NCBI GenBank assembly: GCA_009838515.1
Contig: VXRL01000041.1
Coordinates: 86,571-150,570 of the forward strand
DNA: 64,000 nt
From: Terriglobia bacterium
Lineage (GTDB): Bacteria; Acidobacteriota; Terriglobia; Bryobacterales; UBA6623
Direction of reading: 5' to 3'
In this document: piece after piece, positions 19,043 to 27,579 of the stretch
How positions within the stretch are numbered: the stretch's first letter is position 1
How the letters are laid out: each line of letters opens with the position of its first letter
The notes under the pieces: model-generated
Told to the model about the DNA's origin: nothing
The model's input: only the letters and a program-made list of their open reading frames with translations
Databases searched by the model: none
Program-made: the position numbers and the translations under genes

Positions 19043-20272
19043 ATGGGAGTGATGCCATCGACGACCGATCTGCGCCAGCGCATTGCGGCTGCGCGGCTGC
19101 GTACGGATGAGCTGTTCGCATTGGTAAGGCCCGACTCCCTGTTCGAGCGTCCCGTGCCAGAGCGACACCGGCTCAATTTCTATATCGGCCACGTGGAAGC
19201 GTTCGACTGGAACATGATTTGCACGTGCGAACTGGGCCCGAAGCCGTTTCACGCCGAGTTTGACAGGCTGTTTGCATTCGGGATCGATCCCGACTCGAAC
19301 TCGCTGCCGTCGGACCAGCCGGCCGATTGGCCCAGCCTGCAGGAAACGGCGGCGTACTGCCGGCGTGTGCGAGAAACCGTGGACTCGGTTTTGGACGACG
19401 TACCCGGCGATATCGTGCAGACCTGCATCGAGCACCGGTTGATGCATGCCGAGACGCTCTGCTACCTGCTGCACAATCTGGCCCCCGAACTCCTTCTGGG
19501 CGAGCCGGCCAGCGCGGCGGCTGTGGCCGCTGAACGCGGCGAAGTGCCGCAGCAATGGATTCACATCCCTTTTGGCGAGGCTCGGCTGGGAAGGGAAAGG
19601 GGCAGTGGATTCGGCTGGGACAACGAGTTCGGCACCTGCACGGAGCGGTTGGAGGAGTATTGGGTCCGCAAGCACAAGGTAACCAACGCGGAGTACTTGG
19701 CATTCGTTGAAGAAGGCGGGCCCCAGCCCCACTATTGGCGCCAAGCCGGGCGCTCGTGGTTGCTGCGCAGCATGTTCGGCGAGATCCCGCTGCCGCTGGA
19801 TTGGCCGGTCTACGTCACGCATTCACAAGCCGTTGCGTTCGCAGACCACGCAGGCGCCTCGTTGCCGAGCGAAGCGCAGTGGGACCGCGCCGCATACGGC
19901 TCTGGCGATCCTACCAGGCGCTTCCCGTGGGGGAACAGCCGCGCGTCGAATGGCAGTGCCAACCTCGACTTCCGCGGCTGGGACCCGTGCTCGGTGCTTG
20001 CCACGCCCGCTTCCGACAGTGCCTTCGGCGTCTCGCAGCTGGTGGGCAACGGCTGGGAGTGGACCTGCGACAAACTCAGGCCGTTTCCGGGCTTCGAGGA
20101 GTACGACTTCTACCCGGGGTACTCGTCGGCCTTCTTCGACGACGAGCACTACGTTCTCAAGGGCGGCTCGCAGCGCACGGCCCTGCAACTGGCGCGCCGC
20201 AGCTTCCGAAACTGGTTCCGCCGGGACTATCCATACGTCTATTCCGCGTTCCGGCTCGTTCGGCAGGGCTGA
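19043..20272 (+). CDS. egtB: EgtB-type iron-dependent sulfoxide synthase (DinB-like + FGE-sulfatase domain)
   Basis: 409 residues from ATG 19043. A second ATG at 19052 is nearly as good. The DinB-like N-terminal domain supplies the iron ligands: His50 in YIGHVEAF, and His131, His135, Glu137 in HRLMHAE. The C-terminal formylglycine-generating-enzyme fold runs from about residue 170 (WIHIPFGEARLG) to RSFRNWFRRDYPYVYSAFRLVR, with GASLPSEAQWDRAAYG and VGNGWEWTCD as landmarks. EgtB couples hercynine to a thiol donor using oxygen. The pairing with egtD fixes the assignment. Whether cysteine or gamma-glutamylcysteine is the donor, or a selenium donor as in SenA, cannot be read here. Confidence 0.92.
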   Translation: MGVMPSTTDLRQRIAAARLRTDELFALVRPDSLFERPVPERHRLNFYIGHVEAFDWNMICTCELGPKPFHAEFDRLFAFGIDPDSNSLPSDQPADWPSLQETAAYCRRVRETVDSVLDDVPGDIVQTCIEHRLMHAETLCYLLHNLAPELLLGEPASAAAVAAERGEVPQQWIHIPFGEARLGRERGSGFGWDNEFGTCTERLEEYWVRKHKVTNAEYLAFVEEGGPQPHYWRQAGRSWLLRSMFGEIPLPLDWPVYVTHSQAVAFADHAGASLPSEAQWDRAAYGSGDPTRRFPWGNSRASNGSANLDFRGWDPCSVLATPASDSAFGVSQLVGNGWEWTCDKLRPFPGFEEYDFYPGYSSAFFDDEHYVLKGGSQRTALQLARRSFRNWFRRDYPYVYSAFRLVRQG

Positions 20273-20394
20273 GATCCGGCTTTCGCTAGCGGCGGGCAGC
20301 GAGGTCAGTTGCGGCTATCCTCAGAGTACGCCGCCGCTTCTGGTTGCCAAACAGATCTCTCTGAAGCTGGACGGGTAGGTGGCGGTTTCGTGCG

Positions 20395-21513
20395 ATGAAG
20401 ATCACTGATGTAGAAGCAATCTACGTTCGGTCCGAAAAGGTCCGCGAGCTGTGCGACTCGGGTCAAGACGCGCTGATCGTGCGAGTGCACACCGACGCCG
20501 GTATCAGCGGAATCGGAGAGGTGGATTCCAATCCGTTGGCTGCCAAGGGGGCGATCGAAGGCCCGTACTCGCACTCGGTGACCTGCGGGTTGCGCGAGTT
20601 GGTGCTCGGAGCCGATCCGTTCGAGACCGAGAAGATCTGGAACAAGATGTACGAAGGCAACCTCTACGGAGGCAGGCGCGGAGCGGGCTTCCACGCCATG
20701 AGCGGCATTGACCTGGCCTTGTGGGACATCAAGGGCAAGGCGCTCGAAATGCCGGTCTGGAAACTGCTCGGCGGCGGTTTCCACCAGCGCCTGCGCTGCT
20801 ATGCCAGCTCGCTGTGGGGACCGACACCGGCCGCGACCAAGGACCTTGCGCGGCGCTACGTGGATCGCGGCTTCAGCGCTGTCAAATTCGGCTGGGAACC
20901 GATGGGGCAGGACGAGGCGACCGACATTGCGCTCGTGCGGGAAGCGCGCGCCGGCCTCGGGGAGGGGCCGGACCTGTTGATCGATGCTGGCTTGGTCTGG
21001 GACGCCAAGACGGCGATTCAGCGAGTGAGGGCTTTCGAAGAACACCGCATCTTCTGGCTCGAAGAGCCGCTCATGCCAGACAACTACGAGGGCTACCGGA
21101 GGCTCAGCGAGGCGGTGGACACGCGCATCGCGGCGGGTGAGGAAGAGAGCGGCCGAGCGTCGTTCATCGAACTGATGGATCGAGGCAAGGTGGATGTTGT
21201 GCAGGTGGACCTGACTCGCGTGGGCGGATTCACCGAGGCGGTCAAGATCGCGGCCCTAGCCCAAGACCGGGGCGTGCGCGTGGCCAATCACGGCTTCACG
21301 ACGTATATCAACGTGGCGGCGGCTCTGCACTTCCTCAATTCCATTCCCAACGCGCTGATCGTGGAGTACGTTGCGGAAGAAGAAACTACGTTGCGCGACC
21401 ACCTGACCAAGCAGCGCATCACCGCGCAGGACGGCCTGCTCGAAATACCCCAAGAGCCCGGTCTCGGCGTAGAACTCGACGAGGAGGCCGTCGAGCGGTT
21501 CCGTGTGCTGTGA
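20395..21513 (+). CDS. Mandelate racemase/muconate-lactonizing-type enolase-superfamily enzyme
   Basis: 372 residues, ATG start. The N-terminal capping domain (MKITDVEAIYVR...) is followed by the barrel with ALWDIKGKALEMPVWKLLGG, a lysine in FSAVKFGWEP, metal-ligand positions in LLIDAG, WLEEPL and AAGEEESG, and a His base in RVANHGFTTYINVAAALH. This layout matches acid-sugar dehydratases such as rhamnonate or galactarate-type members, but specificity cannot be assigned. It shares no operon with egtB (122-base gap) and is convergent with the leucine-rich-repeat gene 20 bases downstream. It may act with the AraD-type dehydratase and aldo/keto reductase further along. Confidence 0.88.
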   Translation: MKITDVEAIYVRSEKVRELCDSGQDALIVRVHTDAGISGIGEVDSNPLAAKGAIEGPYSHSVTCGLRELVLGADPFETEKIWNKMYEGNLYGGRRGAGFHAMSGIDLALWDIKGKALEMPVWKLLGGGFHQRLRCYASSLWGPTPAATKDLARRYVDRGFSAVKFGWEPMGQDEATDIALVREARAGLGEGPDLLIDAGLVWDAKTAIQRVRAFEEHRIFWLEEPLMPDNYEGYRRLSEAVDTRIAAGEEESGRASFIELMDRGKVDVVQVDLTRVGGFTEAVKIAALAQDRGVRVANHGFTTYINVAAALHFLNSIPNALIVEYVAEEETTLRDHLTKQRITAQDGLLEIPQEPGLGVELDEEAVERFRVL

Positions 21514-21533
21514 AGACGAACGGCCTATTGGGG

Positions 21534-22358
21534 CTACTTGTCCGCGACTTCGATGCGGAACGAGTACTCCTGCAGCGCCTTCACGTGGGCGTTACGGGAC
21601 TTCCTGCTAAGCGGGTTGCCTTGCAGCGAGACGGCCCAGTAGCGGGCGAAGCGGCTGTCGCCGGCGACGTCCTTTTCGGCCATTTCCGCTAGCACGCCGA
21701 TATCGCTGACCTTGTTGTTGCGCAGCGACAGGCGCTGCAGCGAAGTCAGCGGCGCTAGCGGCCCAAGGTCCGACACGCTGTTGTCGTCAAGGATGAGCGA
21801 GGACAGGCGAGTGAGCGAGCCCACGGGGCTCACGTCGCTGACCGCGTTCCCCGAAACGTCGAGAGTCCAAAGCTTCTGCAGGTCCTCGACGGGGGACAGA
21901 TCGCTGATCTTGTTGCCCGCGAGATAGGCCGAATTCAGCGCCTCGAGGCCTGCCAGCGGTGAGATGTCCTCGACCATGTTATCCGACAGCTCGATGTACT
22001 GCAGGCGGTTCAGTTCGGCCAGCGCGGAAATGTCCTTGACCTGATTCCGGGTCAGGGTCAGGCTCTGCAGCAGATTCAAGCCCGCGATGGGCGAAAGGTC
22101 CGAGACCTCATTGTCGGGGAGTTCCAGCAGCATCAGCCGCTTGCAGTGCTCGAGCCCGGTCAAGTCGCGGATGCCCTTGTCGCGAGCCGTGATGGTCGAG
22201 ATGTTTGCCACGTCCTCGGCCGTGATCGGCTCTTCGTTGTGGCGCTTCTCGAACACGTAGTGGCGCACCGCCGCTTCAAGGTTCTCATCGGGAAAGATCT
22301 GCGCGGCGGCGGGAAGCGCGATCAGGACGGCAAGGAGAACAGCGGCTGCTCGACACAT
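21534..22358 (-). CDS. Secreted leucine-rich-repeat protein (internalin-like)
   Basis: About 274 residues. ATG 22358 is preferred because AGGAG lies 8 bases upstream; ATG 22364 is also possible. A signal peptide (MCRAAAVLLAVLIALPAAAQ) precedes an N-terminal cap (FPDENLEAAVRHYVF) and at least seven 22-residue leucine-rich repeats of internalin type (xxLxxLxxLxLxxNxVxDISPL), then a C-terminal cap. Such domains in soil bacteria are exported protein-binding scaffolds. No enzymatic domain is present. The function is unknown and it is not obviously operonic. Confidence 0.88.
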   Translation of the reverse strand: MCRAAAVLLAVLIALPAAAQIFPDENLEAAVRHYVFEKRHNEEPITAEDVANISTITARDKGIRDLTGLEHCKRLMLLELPDNEVSDLSPIAGLNLLQSLTLTRNQVKDISALAELNRLQYIELSDNMVEDISPLAGLEALNSAYLAGNKISDLSPVEDLQKLWTLDVSGNAVSDVSPVGSLTRLSSLILDDNSVSDLGPLAPLTSLQRLSLRNNKVSDIGVLAEMAEKDVAGDSRFARYWAVSLQGNPLSRKSRNAHVKALQEYSFRIEVADK

Positions 22359-22549
22359 GGGCATGACTCCTAGTCTGTTTGGACGGATATTCACTGGCCC
22401 ATGATACTATTCCCGGCGTTTGTCCTGCCGGTGCCCGCGGGCGACCCGTCGCAGTTCACGCAGGAGCGCTGCGCTCGGCCCGCGACGGCGGCCGGCGGCG
22501 CTCGACGCAGCCTCTGAATGAAGCAACTACAATTGCTGGTGCATCTATC

Positions 22550-23387
22550 ATGCGTTCTGGCGTCCCGGCCCGATTAAGACTAGGTTGCCGCTGCTCGGCC
22601 CTAACTCTTCTCTTTTTTGCTCCGTTGGAGGCGGACCAACCAGAAGCGCTCCGAACGGCCGCCCAGCAAGGGCACGCCGAAGCGCAGCACTTCCTTGGAT
22701 TGGCGTACTACGAAGGACAGGGTGTGATCAGGGATGACCACGAGGCCACGATCTGGTTTCGCCGGGCCGCCGAGCAGGGGCACGCCGATGCGCAGATATA
22801 CCTTGGAAGGGCTTACGACCTAGCGCGCGGCGTGGTCGAGGATGACCGCAAGTCGACGTTTTGGTTTCTCCTGGCTGCCGAACAGGGGCGCGCCGAAGCG
22901 CAGCACTTCCTTGGATTGGCGTACTACGAGGGTCGGGGCGTGGTCAAGGATCCCAGTGAAGCAGCCGTCTGGTTTCGCATGGCCGCCGAGCAGGGTCACG
23001 CAGAAGCGCAATTCCGCCTAGCACTCTCCTGTTTCGCCGGAAAACGGGGTGCCTAAGGACTACGTGCAGGGTTATGCGTGGGCTAGCCTTTCGGCCATGG
23101 CCGGTGACGGGTTTGCCATCCGATTCATGGATGCGGCGAGCGCGAGATTGACTCCAGATCAAGTTGCTGAGGCTCAAGCGCTGTCCCGCCAGTTGTTCGC
23201 GACGTTGGATGGAAGTGGTGCCTTGTCGACGAGGGGTCGATTAGGGCCAGCGGGTAGAGAAGGCGCTGTCCCGGTCGACCGATGGGCCGCATTTGGCCAA
23301 CCGGTCTTGCCAGAAGGTCGTCCAATCCTGACCGTCGACAGAAGCCGCCAATCTTGCGATGCGAATATCCGAGTTGCAATTGGATAA
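22550..23387 (+). pseudogene. Sel1-repeat (TPR-like) protein, interrupted by a +1 frameshift
   Basis: From ATG 22550 a signal peptide (RLGCRCSALTLLFFAPLEA) is followed by four Sel1 repeats of the form AAEQGHAEAQHFLGLAYYEG. The frame stops at 23054-23056 just after FAGKRGA. One extra C at 23045 explains it: deleting it gives GKGVPKDYVQGYAWASLSA, the normal continuation, open to 23387. The C-terminal part has the usual Sel1 end (VPKDYVQGYAW, then an alpha-helical tail). Either a real 1-base insertion has inactivated the gene or the assembly has an error at the AAAACGGGG run. The Sel1 protein itself would be an exported scaffold of unknown partner. Confidence 0.8.
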
Positions 23388-23596
23388 ACGAGGGTGAAGG
23401 CAAGGCCGAGCCACCGAGAAGTTCCCGGAGCTGGGGCGTGCTGCTTGGGCGCATGGAGGGCTGGCAGCTTTCGATGGGGTACCTGCTTCTGGGTAGCCCA
23501 GCGTTGTGGCGCACGGATGTTCGAATGCATGGCGCGATTCGCTTCGACGGGCGAGTCGTTTCCTCCGGAAGATCTGGTCCGAAGTGTGACGTAGCG

Positions 23597-24949
23597 CTAA
23601 TGGCCTTGCCGGGCGTCGGCCAGCCAGTCGCTGAACTCGTTCCAGAGCCGCTGCGCTAACGCAGGCCGGTCGGCAGCAAGATCGCGCGATTCCGCGAAGT
23701 CGGTTTGCAGGTCGTAGAGCTCTAGCGCTGCCGTCGGGGACGGCCGGACAAGCTTCCAACGACCCTGGCGCAGGCCACTGATGTTGCGGTAGCGAAAGTA
23801 GATATTGCGGTGAGGCGAGCTGGCACCGTCACGCAGGACCGGCAACGGGTCACGCCCGTCGATGATGCGGTCATCGGGCGGCTCGATGCCCGCCGCCCTC
23901 AGGGCCAGCATGAATAGGTCCATATTGACTAAGGGTTCGCGCACGACTGCATTCGCGGGCAGCAAGCCCGGCCAGCGAATGATGCACGGAGTGCGTACGC
24001 CGCCCTCGTACAACGATGTCCGCCCGCTGCGGAACGGGGCGTTAGAGGAGACTTCCAGATCGGGCTTGCGAGATCCCACCCAGCCGCCGTTATCGGATGC
24101 CAGCATGACCAAGGTCCGCTCGGACAGCCCGCTGGCGTCGAGTTGTTGCAAGACGCGGCCGACTCCAGCGTCCAGGGCGGTCATGACGGCGCGGTAGCCC
24201 TCCTCTGCCACGGTGGTGTCGGGCGAGTACCCGTAGACCTCGAAGGACTCGGCAGGAGCCTGCCAGCGAAACGGCTGGCCCTCTGCCTTGTTTCTGCGGT
24301 TGGGGGTGTGCGCGGCGTTGAAGGGTACGAACAGGAAGAAGGGCCGGTCAGCGCTGCGCCGGATGAAGTTGGCCGCAGCGTCGGCGAAGATATCCGTCGA
24401 ATAGCCCTCGATGCGCGTGGGTTCGGTGCGCACGTGCATGTCCAGCCGCCCGTTGTAGACGTGGGTGTAGTAGTCGCAATTGCCCGAGATGCAGCCGATG
24501 AACTCGTCAAACCCCCGATCGGTCGGGCGGCTGCCCTCGGCGAAGCCGATGTTCCACTTGCCGAAGATCGCGGTCGCGTATCCGTGCTCGCGCATGATCT
24601 CGGGCAGCAGCCTCTCAGCGTGCGGCAGGCCGATGCCGCTCCAGTTCTCCTGCACTGAAAGCTGGTGAGTCAGACCGTTTCGGTCCGGATAGCGCCCAGT
24701 CAGCAGCGCTCCCCGCGACGGCGAGCAGGACGACGAGGGGATGTAGAAGTCGGTCAGGCGCACCCCTTGGGTCGCCAGGCGGTCCATGTTGGGGGTGCGA
24801 ATGGCAGGATTGCCGTACGATGCGAGATCGCCCCAGCCTACGTTGTCGATGTAGATCAGGACCACATTCGCCTGATCGCGCTCAGGCGCCTGGGCATGTG
24901 CGGCGAGACAGCAGGCCAGCAACGTCGCGCTATGCGCAAGAAGTCGCAT
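23597..24949 (-). CDS. Type I sulfatase (arylsulfatase family), exported
   Basis: 450 residues with signal peptide MRLLAHSATLLACCLAAHAQ. Active-site signature C75-S-P-S-R in SSSCSPSRGALLTGRYPDRNG, where Cys75 is converted to formylglycine by FGE or an anSME-type maturase. Metal-binding N-terminus NVVLIYIDNVGWGDL and later MLASDNGGW support the alkaline-phosphatase-superfamily fold. It follows a second sulfatase with only a 3-base gap, so the two are co-expressed. Likely acts on sulfated glycans or steroid-type esters in the periplasm; no substrate is identifiable. No dedicated maturase is seen here. Confidence 0.93.
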   Translation of the reverse strand: MRLLAHSATLLACCLAAHAQAPERDQANVVLIYIDNVGWGDLASYGNPAIRTPNMDRLATQGVRLTDFYIPSSSCSPSRGALLTGRYPDRNGLTHQLSVQENWSGIGLPHAERLLPEIMREHGYATAIFGKWNIGFAEGSRPTDRGFDEFIGCISGNCDYYTHVYNGRLDMHVRTEPTRIEGYSTDIFADAAANFIRRSADRPFFLFVPFNAAHTPNRRNKAEGQPFRWQAPAESFEVYGYSPDTTVAEEGYRAVMTALDAGVGRVLQQLDASGLSERTLVMLASDNGGWVGSRKPDLEVSSNAPFRSGRTSLYEGGVRTPCIIRWPGLLPANAVVREPLVNMDLFMLALRAAGIEPPDDRIIDGRDPLPVLRDGASSPHRNIYFRYRNISGLRQGRWKLVRPSPTAALELYDLQTDFAESRDLAADRPALAQRLWNEFSDWLADARQGH

Positions 24950-24952
24950 GGG

Positions 24953-26338
24953 TCATTCGATGATAGTCGGCTCCTCGCCGTGCATCAGGGGGTTGCCGAA
25001 CACTGTCAAAGGATCGTTGGTCTGCTGAAGCCATTCGTGCAGCAGGGTCCGCATTCTAGCCAACTGGCCAGAGAACCGCGGGTCTGCCGCCAGATTGTGC
25101 TGCTCGTGGTTGTCGTTGGCCACATAGTAGAGTTCTTCGGCGGCGCGCCTACGATAGCGCTCCACAATGGCCATCGCCTCTTCGTCGTGCTTGGCGGCCT
25201 CGATCCAAGATGGCCAGTAGCGGCGGCCCGAGCGCAGCCCGCCGCGGTTGATGTGCGTCGCGAACTGGAATTCCGGGTGAAGGTTGCGGATGTACTTCCA
25301 ATCGGCAGTCCTCACAGACCGCATCGGAAACACGTTGAAGTCACGGTCGCCGCTGTGGGTGGTGTAGACCTCGCTCCTGTGAGCGTCTGTTTCGCCGCGC
25401 AGGACCGGAGCGAATGACCGTCCGTCGATGTTGCTCGCCGGGTCGCCCCCGGCCAGTTCGGCGAGCGTCGGCAGTATGTCCATCCACTGCACCATCGCAT
25501 CCGTGCGGATTCCGGCTTCGATGACGTCCGGCCAGACGGCGATCATCGGTGTTCGCACGCCCGCGTCGTAGAGGTTCCACTTGCCGAAGGGCATCTGCAG
25601 GCCGTGGTCGCTGGTGTGCAGGAAGAACAAGTCGTCCCCGAACCTCGACCGAGCTGCGTCGTAGACGCGCCCGAGTTCGTCGTCCATGTTTTCCACGGCT
25701 GCGTAGTAGCGGGCGCGCGCAGCGAGCGTTTCCTGGGTGTTGACGAATGTTGGTGGGAGCAGCACTTCGTCGGCCGCATACGCCGTTTGGCCCAGCGGCC
25801 ACGGCACGTGCGGCCAGTTCGAGCCCACAAAGATGCAGAGCGGCTTCTCGCTGGCGTGCCGCTCTATGAACTCGATCGCTGCCGGGATCGCCGCGTGATC
25901 GTGGAAGGTGTCGTGGGCGAAGTGATCAAAGCCGTAGTCCTGCGTGTAGCGGTAATGCGAGACCTTGCCGAACGCCACGACCTCATAGCCCAGCTCCTGT
26001 AGGTACGAAGGCAGCTTGCGCAGCTCTGCGCGCGGCTTGGCGTGGTTCGCCTCCGCGCCGTGACGGGCGGGGTACAGGCCGGTCAGCAGGGTTGCCCGGC
26101 TCGGCGCGCAGGCCGGCGAGTTCACGAACGCCCGCTCGAACAACAGGCCCGCGGAAGCCAAGCGCTTCAGGTTCGGGGTCCGCATCTCCCGTGCGCCATA
26201 GGGAGCGCTGTCGAGCGCCCCGTGATCGTCGGACAGGAAAATGACCAGATTCAGCTGCGCGCTAGCCAGCGTGGCGCCGAGTGCAAGAGTCAGAGCCGCG
26301 ACAGGGACTCTGCGGAAGACGACTAGGCAGTCGAACAT
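24953..26338 (-). CDS. Type I sulfatase, exported
   Basis: 461 residues. Signal-like N-terminus FRRVPVAALTLALGATLASA, then NLVIFLSDDHG metal block and C77-A-P-S-R in SPACAPSRATLLTGLYPARHG. Later residues include FFLHTSDHGLQMPFGKWNLYDAGVRTP, typical of the heparan N-sulfatase-like branch, and a C-terminal region ending in FGNPLMHGEEP. It is upstream of the other sulfatase with a 3-base gap. It is probably the first gene of this two-gene unit. Substrate unknown. Confidence 0.92.
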   Translation of the reverse strand: MFDCLVVFRRVPVAALTLALGATLASAQLNLVIFLSDDHGALDSAPYGAREMRTPNLKRLASAGLLFERAFVNSPACAPSRATLLTGLYPARHGAEANHAKPRAELRKLPSYLQELGYEVVAFGKVSHYRYTQDYGFDHFAHDTFHDHAAIPAAIEFIERHASEKPLCIFVGSNWPHVPWPLGQTAYAADEVLLPPTFVNTQETLAARARYYAAVENMDDELGRVYDAARSRFGDDLFFLHTSDHGLQMPFGKWNLYDAGVRTPMIAVWPDVIEAGIRTDAMVQWMDILPTLAELAGGDPASNIDGRSFAPVLRGETDAHRSEVYTTHSGDRDFNVFPMRSVRTADWKYIRNLHPEFQFATHINRGGLRSGRRYWPSWIEAAKHDEEAMAIVERYRRRAAEELYYVANDNHEQHNLAADPRFSGQLARMRTLLHEWLQQTNDPLTVFGNPLMHGEEPTIIE

Positions 26339-26414
26339 GTGGGTTCGATTCTCCGCGATCCGAACATCCGTACTTGTAGCATTGCTCCCTGCGTCGCTGC
26401 GGGGCGTCAGGACG

Positions 26415-27323
26415 CTAGCGTTCGATCCAGCGATAGGCGGCCTTGCTGTTGAGCCGGAAGTACTTCTCCTGCTGTTGCCGGCTCTTGCTGGCGAAGTACT
26501 CTTGGACGATGCCGATCACTTGGGCGTAGCTGCCCAGCGGATCGCTATTCGGCCAGTCGCTGCCGAACAGGACCCGATCCTCTCCGAAAGCGTCCGCGAT
26601 CTGGTCGATGGTGGCGCGATAGTCCTCTAGGTCGTACGAGACGCGGCCGCCGCGATCCAGCAGGACTGCCGAAATCTTGACGTAGGTCTGCGGCCGGGCG
26701 GAGAAATCAGCCAAGATCCGCTCATAGCGCGCCCGCTGCGAATCCTGCAGTTGAATCTTGGGCAGATGGTCCACGACCATGCGGAGGTCGGATACGCGGT
26801 CGGAAAGGCGCAACATGCCCTCGAGCAGTTCTAGGTTGGGGTTGGCCGTGTCGAGTGACAAGCCAGCTGAAGCCACGAGCCGCATGTCATCAATGAAGCG
26901 GGAGTTGCCGAGTTGTTCGGCAAGATCACGGCCCCAGAGGTTGCCGTAGCGAATGCCGCGGAACAGCGGGTTCTTGGCGAACCGTTCCAGATCGTCGCCG
27001 AACCCGGGCTTGCCCGCGTCGAGGAAGCCCACCAAGCCGACGACTGACTTGTCCTCGGAAGCGATGTCCAAGACCCATTGGTTGTCTTCGATGCGGGGAC
27101 TGCATTCGACCACGATCGCTCCAGTGACAGCGTGGGCGCTCGACACGGACCGGAAGCGGTCCGGATAGGTGGGCTTGGAGCGGATCGGGTCGTCGGCAGG
27201 AGGCCAGGGAATTCCGCCCGGGCGTCTTGGATCGAACAGGTGGATGTGCGTGTCGATAACCGGGAAGGGGAGCGGTGCCGCGGCAGCCGCGGCAGCCGAA
27301 AGGAGGAAGGAGCGGCGAGTCAC
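26415..27323 (-). CDS. Amidohydrolase_2-family metal-dependent hydrolase, exported
   Basis: 302 residues. An N-terminal twin-arginine-like leader (MTRRSFLLSAAAAAAA) is followed by IDTHIHLFDPRRPGGIPWP, the HxH metal motif of the family, and by FGSDWPNSDPLGSYAQV near the C-terminus with the catalytic Asp. It belongs to the TIM-barrel lactonase/decarboxylase-like group often seen near sugar-acid genes. It is separated by 76 bases from the sulfatase pair on the same strand, so co-transcription is possible but unproven. It is divergent from selA. Confidence 0.88.
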   Translation of the reverse strand: MTRRSFLLSAAAAAAAPLPFPVIDTHIHLFDPRRPGGIPWPPADDPIRSKPTYPDRFRSVSSAHAVTGAIVVECSPRIEDNQWVLDIASEDKSVVGLVGFLDAGKPGFGDDLERFAKNPLFRGIRYGNLWGRDLAEQLGNSRFIDDMRLVASAGLSLDTANPNLELLEGMLRLSDRVSDLRMVVDHLPKIQLQDSQRARYERILADFSARPQTYVKISAVLLDRGGRVSYDLEDYRATIDQIADAFGEDRVLFGSDWPNSDPLGSYAQVIGIVQEYFASKSRQQQEKYFRLNSKAAYRWIER

Positions 27324-27540
27324 AAGGCCAGTATAGGCAGTTCAGCGCCGGCGCCGAGTCCCGGCCTTGCCGCTGCGAGGCTGCGCTTGGGCCGGACAGG
27401 TAGCGTGCTAAAGTGAGTTCGCGGTCCCGGATCGCCGAAGCCGTCCCGAACGTCCCGAGGCTGATTGCACCGACTCGGGCGGCGAGGGTGCCGCGAGTCG
27501 AAGGACCCTGGCGCTGATTCACCCTTCGGTACGCCATTAC

Positions 27541-27570
27541 TGAAGTAGCGCGCCTCGACGCGCCGCTTCA
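27541..27570 (+). promoter_or_regulatory. Hairpin in the selA leader
   Basis: TGAAG-TA-GCGCG-CCTCGA-CGCGC-CG-CTTCA: two nested 5-bp arms (27541-27545 with 27566-27570, and 27548-27552 with 27559-27563), separated by an internal T-G wobble and one mismatch. It ends 9 bases before the selA ATG, where it could hide or shape the ribosome-binding region. In E. coli a SECIS-like RNA upstream of selAB is bound by SelB and lowers expression. This hairpin lacks a GGU loop, so equivalence is only a suggestion. Confidence 0.4.
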
Positions 27571-27579
27571 ACCGGATCC

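Noticed and set aside
18034..20272. Selenoneine rather than ergothioneine locus (egtB as SenA)
   Set aside because: No SenB- or SenC-like gene lies beside it and egtD is divergent in the classic ergothioneine arrangement, so the ordinary call stands.
23282..23659. Plus-strand frame after the Sel1 gene
   Set aside because: Proline/arginine-rich composition, no motif, and it overlaps a sulfatase end on the other strand.
27420..27579. tRNA-Sec near selA
   Set aside because: Neither strand gave a long acceptor arm or an anticodon loop with TCA in the right setting, and no GTTCGA-like T-loop fits; only the leader hairpin is seen.
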